Below, one piece after another: positions 35,213 to 43,561 of a stretch of 64,000 bases of DNA (the stretch's first letter is position 1; each line of letters begins with the position of its first letter). Below the pieces are notes generated by a model. It searched no databases. It was not told the DNA's origin and saw only the letters and a list, made by a program, of their open reading frames with translations. The DNA is taken from positions 2,067,134 through 2,131,133 of the forward strand of contig NZ_SODU01000001.1 of NCBI RefSeq assembly GCF_004366075.1, read 5' to 3'. The position numbers and the translations under genes are program-made. The DNA comes from Kribbella pratensis. Lineage in GTDB: Bacteria; Actinomycetota; Actinomycetes; Propionibacteriales; Kribbellaceae.

Positions 35213-36211
35213 TCACTCGTCGATCCTGATGCGGATCGCTTCGCGGCGGTTGTCGCGCGACGTCTTGACCAGGCTGGCGACCGTGGTGACGAACAGGGTG
35301 CCGACGATGAAGCCGAGCGAGGTGAGGATGCCGATGTGCGGCAGGTGGATCGCGCCGATGTCGTCGATGTGCGACCCGTGCAGCGCCTCGATGATCAGCT
35401 TCACGCCGATGAACGCGAGGATCACCGACAGGCCGACGTTCAGGTAGACGACCCGCTCCAGCAGGCCGCCGATCAGGAAGTACAGCTGCCGCAGGCCCAT
35501 CAGCGCGAACGCGTTCGCGGTCAGCACGATGTACGCGTCCTGGGTGAGCCCGAAGATCGCCGGGATCGAGTCGAGCGCGAAGATCACGTTCGCCATCCCG
35601 ATCGCGGAGATCACGATCACCAGCGGGGTGAGCATCCGGCGGCCGTCGGTCTTGGTGACCAGTTTCGCGCCGTCGTAGTCGTGCTGCAGCGGCAGGATCC
35701 GGCGCATTCCGCGGATCACGACGTTCTCCTGGAAGTCGGACTCGTCGTTCTCGCCCTCGAGCGCCAGCCGGACCGCGGTGTAGACCAGGAAGGCGCCAAA
35801 GATGTAGAACACCCAGCTCGCGGCCGAGATCGCCGCCGCGCCGGCCAGGATGAAGACCGCCCGGAGCAGCATCGAGACCACGATGCCGATGTACAGCACC
35901 TTGTCCTGCGCCAGGCTCGGTACGGCGAACCGCGCCATGATGATCACGAACACGAACAGGTTGTCGACGCTCAGGCTGTACTCGGTGATGTAGCCGGCGA
36001 CGAACTCACTGCCCGACTGTCCGGGACTGAACAGGAACAGTCCGAGCGCGAAGAGTCCGGCCAGACCGACGTAGAACAACACCCAGCGGGTCGCGTCCTT
36101 GATTGTCACGGTGTGGTTGCGGCGCGCGATCACGATCAGGTCGAACGCGACGATCGCGAGCAACCCGGCGATCGTCAGCACCCAGACCGCAGGGGGCATG
36201 ACAGAGACCAT
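35213..36211 (-). CDS. TerC family integral membrane protein (Mn-linked)
   Basis: A 332-residue membrane protein with about eight or nine helices. Signature blocks: YITEYSLSVDNLFVFVIIM with the conserved Asn/Asp, RRILPLQHDYDG in the cytosolic loop, and FALDSIPAIFGLTQDAYIVL. TerC/Alx-type proteins are implicated in manganese export and in metalation of secreted enzymes. The ATG at 36211 has GGAGG six to seven bases upstream, and that ribosome site is complementary to the end of a yybP-ykoY-type riboswitch in the leader, which fits a manganese-regulated gene. Confidence 0.92.
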   Translation of the reverse strand: MVSVMPPAVWVLTIAGLLAIVAFDLIVIARRNHTVTIKDATRWVLFYVGLAGLFALGLFLFSPGQSGSEFVAGYITEYSLSVDNLFVFVIIMARFAVPSLAQDKVLYIGIVVSMLLRAVFILAGAAAISAASWVFYIFGAFLVYTAVRLALEGENDESDFQENVVIRGMRRILPLQHDYDGAKLVTKTDGRRMLTPLVIVISAIGMANVIFALDSIPAIFGLTQDAYIVLTANAFALMGLRQLYFLIGGLLERVVYLNVGLSVILAFIGVKLIIEALHGSHIDDIGAIHLPHIGILTSLGFIVGTLFVTTVASLVKTSRDNRREAIRIRIDE

Positions 36212-36216
36212 GACGA

Positions 36217-36368
36217 ACCTCCGGACGTCGGCGTACAGCTGGCTTGGTCCGGAGGTCTCTCCCACCCGGCTGATCTCGTGCTGGATCAGTGCGGGCCGGC
36301 AGCACCGGTTCGGCCGTCCAGGCCTCCCGTGATGACGACGCTGCCGTGGCGGGATACTCCCCTCCACA
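36217..36368 (-). promoter_or_regulatory. yybP-ykoY-type manganese riboswitch
   Basis: The minus-strand leader of the TerC gene starts with TGGAGGGGAGTATCCCGCCA, has an internal CGTCGTCATCACGGGAGGC, and ends GTGGGAGAGACCTCCGGACC, matching the conserved 5' GGGGAGUA and 3' GAGACC ends of this class. The 5' GGAGG (36365-36361) can form P1 with CCTCC of the 3' end. The same 3' end, ACCTCCGGAC (36256-36247), is perfectly complementary to GTCCGGAGGT (36226-36217), which holds the ribosome site. Metal binding would thus expose the site. Confidence 0.8.
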
Positions 36369-36379
36369 AACGCCGCAAG

Positions 36380-36385
36380 TGTATA
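36380..36385 (-). promoter_or_regulatory. -10 box upstream of the TerC riboswitch
   Basis: TATACA on the minus strand (36385-36380) would start transcription near 36373, a few bases before the conserved 5' end of the riboswitch. No convincing -35 box was seen. Confidence 0.45.
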
Positions 36386-36478
36386 GGGTCCCGATCGATC
36401 TCACCGTTCACCAGGTCACACCCGCCACGCTCACGATGATCGTATACCGCATACAGACTCCAATGCTAGAGATCATTC

Positions 36479-36496
36479 TGAGACACTGATGTCTCA
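36479..36496. promoter_or_regulatory. TetR-type operator
   Basis: TGAGACA (36479-36485) and TGTCTCA (36490-36496) are perfect inverse copies around CTGA. The site covers the -35 region of the TetR gene, whose TACCCT -10 box lies at 36504-36509. A further GTCTCA half site occurs at 36511-36516. Autoregulation of the TetR-exporter operon is the simplest reading. Confidence 0.65.
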
Positions 36497-36515
36497 TTTG
36501 AGGTACCCTCGTCTC

Positions 36516-37064
36516 ATGGCTGTTGATCGGGAGCAAGTACTGCGGGCCGCCGCGAGTCTGCTGATGCGGAAGTCCTCGGCGACCATGGACGAGGTGGCCC
36601 GGGCCGCGGGGATCAGTCGCGCCACGCTGAACCGGCAGTTCGCCGGGCGGGACGCGCTGGTCCGGGCGCTCGAGGAGCTCGGCATCGCCGAGTGCGAGGC
36701 CGCCGTCGCGCGAGCAGTGATCGACGACGGTCCGGCGGCCGACGCCGTACGGCGCCTGGTGCAGGAGCTCGAGCCGGTCGCCCGACAGCTCGCGTTCCTG
36801 TACTCCGAGAACCAGTTGTTCGAGGGCGACAAGCAGAACGCGGGCTGGGCCCGGCTCGACGCGCGTCTGGTCGCGCTGTTCCGGCGCGGTCAGGAAGCGG
36901 GCGAGTTCCGGATCGACCTCAGCCCGGTGTGGCTGACCGAAGCGCTCTACGGGCTGCTGGTCTCCGCGGCCTGGGCCGTCTGCGAAGGACGGGTCGCCCC
37001 CAAGGACCTGAGTTCGAACGTCACCGAGTTGCTGCTCGGTGGCGCACTCCGGACACAGAAATGA
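36516..37064 (+). CDS. TetR family transcriptional repressor
   Basis: A 182-residue regulator with an N-terminal helix-turn-helix (SATMDEVARAAGISRATLNR, then QFAGRDALVRALEEL) and a helical ligand-binding C-terminus. The ATG at 36516 lies six bases after TACCCT, so the message appears leaderless. An inverted repeat overlaps the promoter. The stop overlaps the ATG of the downstream DHA2 exporter by four bases, so the repressor and pump are one operon and the repressor probably senses a pump substrate. Confidence 0.9.
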   Translation: MAVDREQVLRAAASLLMRKSSATMDEVARAAGISRATLNRQFAGRDALVRALEELGIAECEAAVARAVIDDGPAADAVRRLVQELEPVARQLAFLYSENQLFEGDKQNAGWARLDARLVALFRRGQEAGEFRIDLSPVWLTEALYGLLVSAAWAVCEGRVAPKDLSSNVTELLLGGALRTQK

Positions 37065-38560
37065 AGCAGCAGGCGATCACCCGGCCGAGGCGCTGGCTCG
37101 CGCTCGGCGTACTCGTGCTGGCCGTTCTGCTCGTGGCGGTCGACGCGACGGTGCTCGGCCTCGCGACCCCCTTCCTCTCCGAGGACCTGAAGCCGTCGGG
37201 CACCCAACTGCTGTGGATCGGCGACGCGTACTCGTTCGTGCTCGCCGGGCTGCTCGTGTCGATGGGTAGCCTCGGCGACCGGATCGGCCGCAAGCGCATC
37301 CTGCTGATCGGCGCGACGGCGTTCGGCGCGATCTCGGTGCTGAACGCGTACGCGAACTCGGCCGAGCTGATGATCGTGGCGCGAGCACTGCTGGGGGTCG
37401 CGGGCGCGACGCTGATGCCGGCCACGCTCGCCCTGATCCGTAACCTGTTCCACAACCCGCGGGAGCGCAGTGTCGCGATCGGGATCTGGGGCGCCGCGGC
37501 ATCGGCGGGAATGGCGATCGGCCCGATCGTCGGCGGCGTACTGCTGGAGAACTTCTGGTGGGGTTCGGTTTTCCTGATCAACCTGCCGGTGATGGCGGTG
37601 CTGGTCGTCGTCGGCGCTCGCCTGCTCCCGGAGTCCCGGAACCCGCAGCCGGGTCCCTGGGACCTGATCAGTGTCGTGCTGTCGATGGTCGGGATGATCG
37701 GAAGCGTCTATGCGATCAAGGAGTTCGCGGCCCACGGGTTCGACTGGATCCCGCTGGCCTCGGGCGTCGTCGGCGCGATCGCCCTCTACGGTTTCGTACG
37801 TCGTCAGCGCCGGCTCCCGATCCCGTTGCTGGACCTGCGATTGTTCCGCAGTCGCGGGTTCAGCAGCGCCGTACTGGCCGATCTGCTCACGATCCTCGGG
37901 CTGTCGGGATTGATCTTCTTCCTGTCGCAGTATCTGCAACTGGTGCAGGGGCGGCGGCCGATCGAGGCCGGGCTCGCGGAGTTGCCGGCCGCGATCGGTG
38001 CGATCGCCGCCGGTCTGCTCGCCGGGAGGGTGGCGCGACGGTTCTCGGTGCGCGCTGTCGTGGCCGGTGGCCTCGCCGCGATCGGTCTGGCGCTCGCCGC
38101 TCTCACCACGATCAGCCAGGACACCGGGTATCCGTTGCTCGGTGCGGCGTTGCTCGTGGTCGGGGCGGGTGCGGGGTTCTCATTCACGGTCACCGCCGAC
38201 GTCATCCTGGCCGCCGTACCGAAGGAGGAAGCGGGTGCGGCGAGTGCGGTGTCCGAAACGGCGTACGAGCTCGGCGCGGCGCTTGGGATTGCGCTGCTCG
38301 GGTCGATCGTCACCGGCGTCTACCGCGACTTCACCGGTCCCGCGGGCACGCCCGCCGCAGCCCACGAGTCGTTGGGTGGGGCGGTCGAGGCCGCTGCACA
38401 ACTTCCGCCGGAGGCTGCCGCGCAGTTGCTCGACGCGGCACGAGACTCCTTCGCGCACGGGGTATCCATCGCCGCCGGCGTCGGCGCTGCCGTCCTGCTG
38501 ATCACCGCGGTCGTCGCCTGGTTCCTGCTGCGCGGGCAGGTACTCAGCACCGAGCGCTAG
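37061..38560 (+). CDS. DHA2-family MFS multidrug exporter
   Basis: A 499-residue proton antiporter with about 14 predicted helices, the DHA2 (14-TMS) type like SmvA/QacA. Motifs: helix 1 VLLVAVDATVLGLATPFL, motif A GSLGDRIGRKRILLIG, motif C-like GAAASAGMAIGPIVGGVLLE. It exports hydrophobic cations or antibiotics from the cell; the actual substrate cannot be read. ATG at 37061 is fused by a four-base overlap to the TetR gene that most likely represses it. Confidence 0.92.
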   Translation: MKQQAITRPRRWLALGVLVLAVLLVAVDATVLGLATPFLSEDLKPSGTQLLWIGDAYSFVLAGLLVSMGSLGDRIGRKRILLIGATAFGAISVLNAYANSAELMIVARALLGVAGATLMPATLALIRNLFHNPRERSVAIGIWGAAASAGMAIGPIVGGVLLENFWWGSVFLINLPVMAVLVVVGARLLPESRNPQPGPWDLISVVLSMVGMIGSVYAIKEFAAHGFDWIPLASGVVGAIALYGFVRRQRRLPIPLLDLRLFRSRGFSSAVLADLLTILGLSGLIFFLSQYLQLVQGRRPIEAGLAELPAAIGAIAAGLLAGRVARRFSVRAVVAGGLAAIGLALAALTTISQDTGYPLLGAALLVVGAGAGFSFTVTADVILAAVPKEEAGAASAVSETAYELGAALGIALLGSIVTGVYRDFTGPAGTPAAAHESLGGAVEAAAQLPPEAAAQLLDAARDSFAHGVSIAAGVGAAVLLITAVVAWFLLRGQVLSTER

Positions 38561-38664
38561 GCAAAAAGTTTCCATTTCTTCGATGACCTCTGGGAGATTC
38601 CGCCGGATCGGAGTACAAAGAGTGCTTGTAGGTCTTACCGCCCCTAGACCTGGAGGAATGTGTC

Positions 38665-39081
38665 ATGGCCGGAATTACCGCCGAAGCCTCGTGGTTCTGT
38701 TGTGGGAACGCATGGGGACCCTGTGGAAGCGCCGGGCACGGCGCCTGCGGGACGTGCAACTCGGGAAGCATGCAGCATGCGTGGCCGAACACCTCGGATG
38801 CTTGCTACGCCATCACTCGCCCGGACAGCTGCGGGATCACCGGGATGTCCCGGCGTACCTGCGGCTTCCGGCACGCCACGACCAGCCTGTGTACCGGAAA
38901 GCGGATCGTCACGTCGATCGCCGACTGCGGCCCGCAGACCGACCTGTTCTGCGGCGAACGCTCCTGCTGCGGCGGGAACTGCGCCTCGAACCGGGTCATC
39001 GACTTCACTCCGGCCGCGTTCAGCGCGCTCGGCCTCAGCCTGAGCAGCGGCTTGTCCCCCGTGTCGATCGACGTGGCCTGA
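38665..39081 (+). CDS. Cysteine-rich protein of a MauE-linked cassette
   Basis: A 138-residue protein with 14 cysteines in its first 110 residues, in groups such as WFCCGNAWGPCG, GACGTCNSG, IADCGPQT and ERSCCGGNC, and a Cys-free tail. This suggests up to seven disulfides. The pattern loosely recalls the light chain of methylamine dehydrogenase (MauA), but that protein's paired cofactor Trp residues are absent (only Trp10, 17 and 40) and there is no signal peptide. ATG at 38665 with GGAGG eight bases upstream. First gene of an operon with a Tat-exported protein and a MauE-family protein. It could be exported as a passenger of the Tat partner. Function unknown. Confidence 0.8.
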   Translation: MAGITAEASWFCCGNAWGPCGSAGHGACGTCNSGSMQHAWPNTSDACYAITRPDSCGITGMSRRTCGFRHATTSLCTGKRIVTSIADCGPQTDLFCGERSCCGGNCASNRVIDFTPAAFSALGLSLSSGLSPVSIDVA

Positions 39082-39093
39082 GAGGAGACCGAG

Positions 39094-39696
39094 ATGACTT
39101 CCACGATGGACCGCCGCTCGCTGCTCAGCCGCGCCGCCCTCGGTGCGACCGGACTGGTCGCCGCAACCGCGATGGGCTCACTCGCCCCGGAGACGGCATT
39201 CGCCGCCACCCAGCAGTTCGCCGACGCGGGTCAGCCGGACCCGAACTTCGCCGAAGGTCTGATCATGGGCCGCAACCAGGATCTCCTGCAGGTACAGGGA
39301 TCCGACGGCCGGTTGCACCGGATCCAGCTGACCGGCGTGACGAGTGTCTGGAAGCTCCGCCCGACCACGATCGACCAGGCCCGGATCGGCGACGGCCTGT
39401 ACGCACGCGGCGTACTGCTGCCGGACGGCATCCTGGCCGCCGAGGCGATCTGGGTCAACATCGTCAACCTGACCGTCGCGATCACGGCGATCGGGCGCAA
39501 CGGCGTACAGCTCGATCACCACGGCCAGAAGGTCGTCGGGCACGTGCAGTCCGGGACCACGGCGGCCGTGTACAACGGCACGCCCGCCGTCTCGGACCTG
39601 TCGATGCTCAAGGTCGGCCGGCACGCCCAGGTGATCGGCGCCTGGCGGCCGGGGACGAACGAGATCGACATCGCGACCATCTACACGTCGAACTGA
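39094..39696 (+). CDS. Tat-exported beta-rich protein of the MauE-linked cassette
   Basis: A 200-residue protein with a twin-arginine signal (MDRRSLLSRAALGATGL, cleavage after ETAFA). The mature part is made of short beta-strands in two similar halves (GRNQDLLQVQGSDGRLHRIQ and GRNGVQLDHHGQKVVGHVQS), resembling DUF5666/OB-type repeats. Tat export implies folding, or assembly with a partner, in the cytosol. It starts 12 bases after the Cys-rich gene with GGAG upstream, and the MauE-family gene starts one base after its stop. I do not know its function. Confidence 0.8.
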   Translation: MTSTMDRRSLLSRAALGATGLVAATAMGSLAPETAFAATQQFADAGQPDPNFAEGLIMGRNQDLLQVQGSDGRLHRIQLTGVTSVWKLRPTTIDQARIGDGLYARGVLLPDGILAAEAIWVNIVNLTVAITAIGRNGVQLDHHGQKVVGHVQSGTTAAVYNGTPAVSDLSMLKVGRHAQVIGAWRPGTNEIDIATIYTSN

Positions 39697-39697
39697 C

Positions 39698-40513
39698 ATG
39701 GGTACCTTGGCGGCTGCTCAGCCGCTCTTGATCGGGTTGCTCCTGCTCTGGTCGTCGTACGGCAAGTTCGCCGACCCACAGCAGGCGGACCGCACCGCCC
39801 TCCCCCGCCTGGTGGGCGATTCACGCGCAAAGCCCGTCTACCAAGCCGTAGCCGTAGTCGAAGCCCTCATCGCTCTGGCCCTTCTCCTACCACCTTCCTG
39901 GGCGATCGAGGCATTCGCCGCAGTCGCACTGTCCGCAGGCTTCACCGGCTTCCTCGTCTACTCGAAGGTCGTCGTACCCGAGGCGTCCTGCGGGTGTGCC
40001 GGGAAGTCAGCCAAACCAGTTGGCAACCGGGCGATCGCGCGCGCCTTGTTGCTGCTGGCAACTGCTGGACTGGCGACCACGGCGTCGACCGGGTGGTGGT
40101 CGGCGGGTGCGGGTGTGCTCGTGCTCGTCGTCGAGGCGGTGGCGTTCGCGATGCTGTCTGCCGAGCTCGACCGGTACTGGCTGCTGCCGTTGCGGCGGTT
40201 CCGGATCCGGCTCAGCCACCCGTACGCAGGTACGGCGTCCGACGACACACCGCTCGTCGCGACACAGCGGCGAGTCCTGCTCAGCCCGGCGTACCGTGCG
40301 GTCGACGGCTTGCTGCGTTCCGACATCCACGACTACTGGGACGACGAGGACTGGCGGTTCGTGAGCTATGCCGCCAGGTACGACGGCCGCCGCGCGACCG
40401 CCGTCTTCGCCGTACCGCACCAGGACTCCACGCCCGCGGCGATCCGGGTCGCCGTCGTGGACGAGGAGGGCCTGACGCTTTATCGTCCGACGATGCTCGC
40501 CACCACCGGGTAG
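39698..40513 (+). CDS. MauE/DoxX-family membrane protein
   Basis: A 271-residue protein. The first 150 residues hold four predicted helices of the MauE family with the motif VVPEASCGCAGKSAKP, the CGC pair typical of MauE proteins, which are needed for disulfide formation in the methylamine dehydrogenase light chain. The C-terminal 100 residues are soluble and not recognised. The ATG at 39698 is one base after the preceding stop. Its position after a 14-Cys protein suggests it helps oxidise or assemble that protein; this is inference from the Mau system. Confidence 0.82.
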   Translation: MGTLAAAQPLLIGLLLLWSSYGKFADPQQADRTALPRLVGDSRAKPVYQAVAVVEALIALALLLPPSWAIEAFAAVALSAGFTGFLVYSKVVVPEASCGCAGKSAKPVGNRAIARALLLLATAGLATTASTGWWSAGAGVLVLVVEAVAFAMLSAELDRYWLLPLRRFRIRLSHPYAGTASDDTPLVATQRRVLLSPAYRAVDGLLRSDIHDYWDDEDWRFVSYAARYDGRRATAVFAVPHQDSTPAAIRVAVVDEEGLTLYRPTMLATTG

Positions 40514-40528
40514 GCCCGGACCGCCAGC

Positions 40529-40595
40529 CCATCACAATCGCCCCTCCACCGCTCCCGTCACGCTCGCCGTGGCGGGAGCGGCTGCATTGTGATGG
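40529..40595. terminator. Long bidirectional hairpin between convergent genes
   Basis: CCATCACAAT (40529-40538) pairs perfectly with ATTGTGATGG (40586-40595), and inside it CCGCTCCCG (40549-40557) pairs with CGGGAGCGG (40573-40581). It stands between the MauE-family stop and the convergent Nudix gene and probably terminates both. Confidence 0.7.
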
Positions 40596-40615
40596 CCTGC
40601 AGATCCGCCGTTCCC

Positions 40616-41125
40616 TCAGACAGGGCGGCCGAAGTCGGCGTAGGTCGGGGTTCCGGTGGTCAACGCCTGTAGGGCGAGGGCCAGGCGGCGGGTCATGGAG
40701 GGGCGGAGGCGGGGGGTTGCGTCGGCGAGGGTGAGGTAGTGGTGGGCTCGGGCTTCGATGGGGTCGAGGGTGAGGGCGGGATCGTCCAGGATGCCGCCGT
40801 CGAAGATGAAGGCCAGGGAGTCCGCCCACGGGCCGTGGGCGGGGACCCAGTCCACGACCAGCAGGCGGCCGATCTCCAGGTCGAGGCCGATCTCCTCCTG
40901 CACCTCGCGGCAGCACGCCTCGTACGGGGACTCGTCGGACTCGACGATGCCGCCGGGGATGTCGAGCGTGGGTTTGTAGGTGGGTTCGAGGAAGAGGATC
41001 CGACCGGCGTGGTCGCGGATCAGTGCCCCGCCGGCGGCGGTCTTGCGGGGGAATCGGGCAGCGATGCCTGGGTTGAACTCCTTCTCCGGCTCGCCTTCGG
41101 CAGCAAGGTCGTCCAATCGGTTCAC
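40616..41125 (-). CDS. Nudix hydrolase
   Basis: A 169-residue pyrophosphohydrolase. The Nudix box is complete: GGIVESDESPYEACCREVQE followed by EIGLDLE, with the catalytic REVQEE glutamates. Such enzymes cleave nucleoside diphosphates linked to another group; the substrate here is unknown. The start is GTG at 41125. GGAGG lies too close (one base), while GACACT lies six bases upstream, so translation may be leaderless. It faces the MauE cassette and is divergent from the sugar-dehydrogenase-like gene. Confidence 0.9.
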   Translation of the reverse strand: MNRLDDLAAEGEPEKEFNPGIAARFPRKTAAGGALIRDHAGRILFLEPTYKPTLDIPGGIVESDESPYEACCREVQEEIGLDLEIGRLLVVDWVPAHGPWADSLAFIFDGGILDDPALTLDPIEARAHHYLTLADATPRLRPSMTRRLALALQALTTGTPTYADFGRPV

Positions 41126-41259
41126 GCCTCCAGTGTCGGCTACCTGTTGAGCTCGGCCGACTGCGGGCAGCTACCCACTCGACGGCTGCCGCGGATCGGC
41201 GCATTCTGAACCACAGAAGCGCGCGGAGGGGTCTGAGGCGCTGGGAAGTGGGGGACGAG

Positions 41260-43557
41260 ATGTGGGGTCTCGGCAGGACCGCGCGCGGGCGCGGACGGAT
41301 CAGCATGGCGGCCGCGATGCTCCTGGTCGCGGCAGTACTCAGTCAAGGCGCGGCCCGGGCGGAGACGCTGCCCACCGGGTTCCGTGACTCGGTCGTCCTG
41401 AGTGGACTGACGAACCCGACGGTGCTGCAGTTCGCGCCGGACGGGCGGATCGTCGTCGGTCAGAAGAACGGCGTGATCAAGAGCTTCCAGAGCCTCACGG
41501 ACACCAGTCCGGTCACCGTCGCCGACCTGTCGCTCCGGGTCGACGACTACTGGGACCGCGGCCTCCTAGGCCTCGCCCTGCCACCCAACTTCCCTGCCGA
41601 CCCGTACATCTACGTGCTCTACGCGTACGACGCGGCCATCGGCGGAACCGCCCCGCGGTGGAACGACGCCTGCCCGACACCACCCGGCCCGACCACGGAC
41701 GGCTGTCTCGTGTCGGCCCGGTTGTCCCGGCTGCAGATCAGCGGCAACGTCATGACCGGCTCCGAGCAGGTACTGATCAACGACTGGTGCCAGCAGTTCC
41801 CCAGCCACTCGGTCGGCACGCTGCTCTTCGGGCGCGACGGATACCTCTACGTCAGTGGGGGCGACGGCGCCAGCTTCAACAACGTCGACTACGGCCAGTA
41901 CGGCGCGAGCTACGCCGGCGACCAGGCCAACCCCTGCGGAGATCCTCCGGGGTCGGTCGGCACCGCTCTGACGCCGCCGAACGCGCAAGGTGGTGCGCTG
42001 CGCAGTCAGAGCGTCCGCCGTCCCAGCGGTCCGGCCTCGCTGGACGGTGCGATCCTCCGCCTCGATCCCAGCACGGGCGCCGGCGTACCCGGCAACCCGT
42101 TCTTCTCCTCGGCGGATCCGAACGCCCGGCGGATCGTTGCCTACGGCACACGTAATCCGTTCCGGATGACGCAACGTCCGGGGACCGACGAGCTGTGGAT
42201 CGGCGACGTCGGGTGGAACACGTGGGAAGAGATCAACCGAGTGGTGTCCCCGACGACAGCCAGCAACTTCGGATGGCCGTGCTACGAGGGAGCGGCGGCC
42301 CAGGGCGGGTACCAGGGTGCCGGGTTGTCGTCGTGCTCGTCGCTGTACTCGACGCCCGGCTCGGTCGTCGCGCCGTACTACGCCTACAACCACAGCGCCT
42401 GCGTGGTGAACTACACCGGCTGCCACACCGGCGGTTCGTCGATCACCGGGATCGCTTTCTACCAGGGTGGGTCGTATCCGTCCGAGTACAACGGCGCGCT
42501 GTTCTTCGCCGACCACTCGCGGAACGAGATCTGGGCGATGCTGCCCGGTACGAACGGACTACCTGATCCGGCTCGACTGCGGTCGTTCGCCGGTGTCGAC
42601 TCGACAGGTGGTGCAGCCGGCCATCCGGTCGACCTGAAGATCGGTCCGGGTGGCGACCTGTTCTACGTCGACATGGAGAGTGGCGCCGTACACCGCATCA
42701 CCTTCACCGCCGCGAACCAGCCGCCGACCGCGGCCTTCACGGCAACCCCGTCCAGTGGCGCCGTCCCGCTGACGGTGAACTTCGACGGCACCGCGTCCTC
42801 CGATCCTGAGGGTGGTCCGCTCAGTTATTCGTGGGACCTCAACGGTGACGGCACGTTCGGCGACGCGACCGGCGCGACGGCGACACGCACCTACAGCACG
42901 GCGGGGACCTATCACCCGAGCCTGCGGGTGACGGACAACCAGGGGGCGACGGACACGACGTCGATCACGGTCACGGCCGGGAACACGGCACCGACGGCGG
43001 TGATCGACTCGCCCGCAGCGAGCCTGACCTGGAAGGTCGGTGACCAGATCGCCTTCGCCGGCCACGCGACCGACGCACAGGACGGGTCGTTGCCCGCGTC
43101 CGCGCTGAGCTGGAAGCTGATCCTGCATCACTGCATCACGCCGTCCGACTGCCACGCGCACGAGCTGCAGACCTTGAGCGGTTCTTCGGGCACGTTCGCA
43201 ACACCGGACCACGCTTATCCGTGCTGGCTCGAGCTGGCGTTGACCGCGACCGATTCCGCAGGTCTGTCCTCGACGGCTTCGGTCCGGCTGGACCCGCGGA
43301 CCGTCGTACTGACGTTCCGGACCAACCCGGGCGGGCTCACCCTGACCAACATGGTCGTGAACGAGGCACCACGCTCGACCCCGTTCTCGGTCACCGTCGT
43401 GGTCGGCTCGGCGAACTCGGTCAGCGCCCCGTCCCCGCAGCAGTTCAACAAGTTCACGTACAACTTCACGTCCTGGTCGGACGGAGGCCCACAGAACCAC
43501 ACGATCACCGCACCAGCGGTCAACACCACCTACACCGCCACCTACCGAAAACGCTGA
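41260..43557 (+). CDS. Secreted PQQ-dependent sugar dehydrogenase-like protein with PKD domain
   Basis: A 765-residue exported protein. After a signal peptide (cleaved near GAARAE) comes a six-bladed beta-propeller of the soluble glucose dehydrogenase/GDH-related family (LTNPTVLQFAPDGRIVVGQK, RGLLGLALPPNFPADPYIYV, NPFRMTQRPGTDELWIGDVG with NTWEEIN). A PKD domain follows at about 490-570 (PPTAAFTATPSSGAVPLTVN), then a beta-rich tail. It probably oxidises or binds extracellular sugars. I chose the ATG at 41260; a GTG at 41248 is in frame. It has several extra cysteines, expected for a secreted protein. Confidence 0.87.
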   Translation: MWGLGRTARGRGRISMAAAMLLVAAVLSQGAARAETLPTGFRDSVVLSGLTNPTVLQFAPDGRIVVGQKNGVIKSFQSLTDTSPVTVADLSLRVDDYWDRGLLGLALPPNFPADPYIYVLYAYDAAIGGTAPRWNDACPTPPGPTTDGCLVSARLSRLQISGNVMTGSEQVLINDWCQQFPSHSVGTLLFGRDGYLYVSGGDGASFNNVDYGQYGASYAGDQANPCGDPPGSVGTALTPPNAQGGALRSQSVRRPSGPASLDGAILRLDPSTGAGVPGNPFFSSADPNARRIVAYGTRNPFRMTQRPGTDELWIGDVGWNTWEEINRVVSPTTASNFGWPCYEGAAAQGGYQGAGLSSCSSLYSTPGSVVAPYYAYNHSACVVNYTGCHTGGSSITGIAFYQGGSYPSEYNGALFFADHSRNEIWAMLPGTNGLPDPARLRSFAGVDSTGGAAGHPVDLKIGPGGDLFYVDMESGAVHRITFTAANQPPTAAFTATPSSGAVPLTVNFDGTASSDPEGGPLSYSWDLNGDGTFGDATGATATRTYSTAGTYHPSLRVTDNQGATDTTSITVTAGNTAPTAVIDSPAASLTWKVGDQIAFAGHATDAQDGSLPASALSWKLILHHCITPSDCHAHELQTLSGSSGTFATPDHAYPCWLELALTATDSAGLSSTASVRLDPRTVVLTFRTNPGGLTLTNMVVNEAPRSTPFSVTVVVGSANSVSAPSPQQFNKFTYNFTSWSDGGPQNHTITAPAVNTTYTATYRKR

Positions 43558-43561
43558 GACC

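Noticed and set aside
38665..39081. True methylamine dehydrogenase light chain
   Set aside because: The tryptophans that form the TTQ cofactor and the export signal are absent, and no other mau structural gene is nearby.
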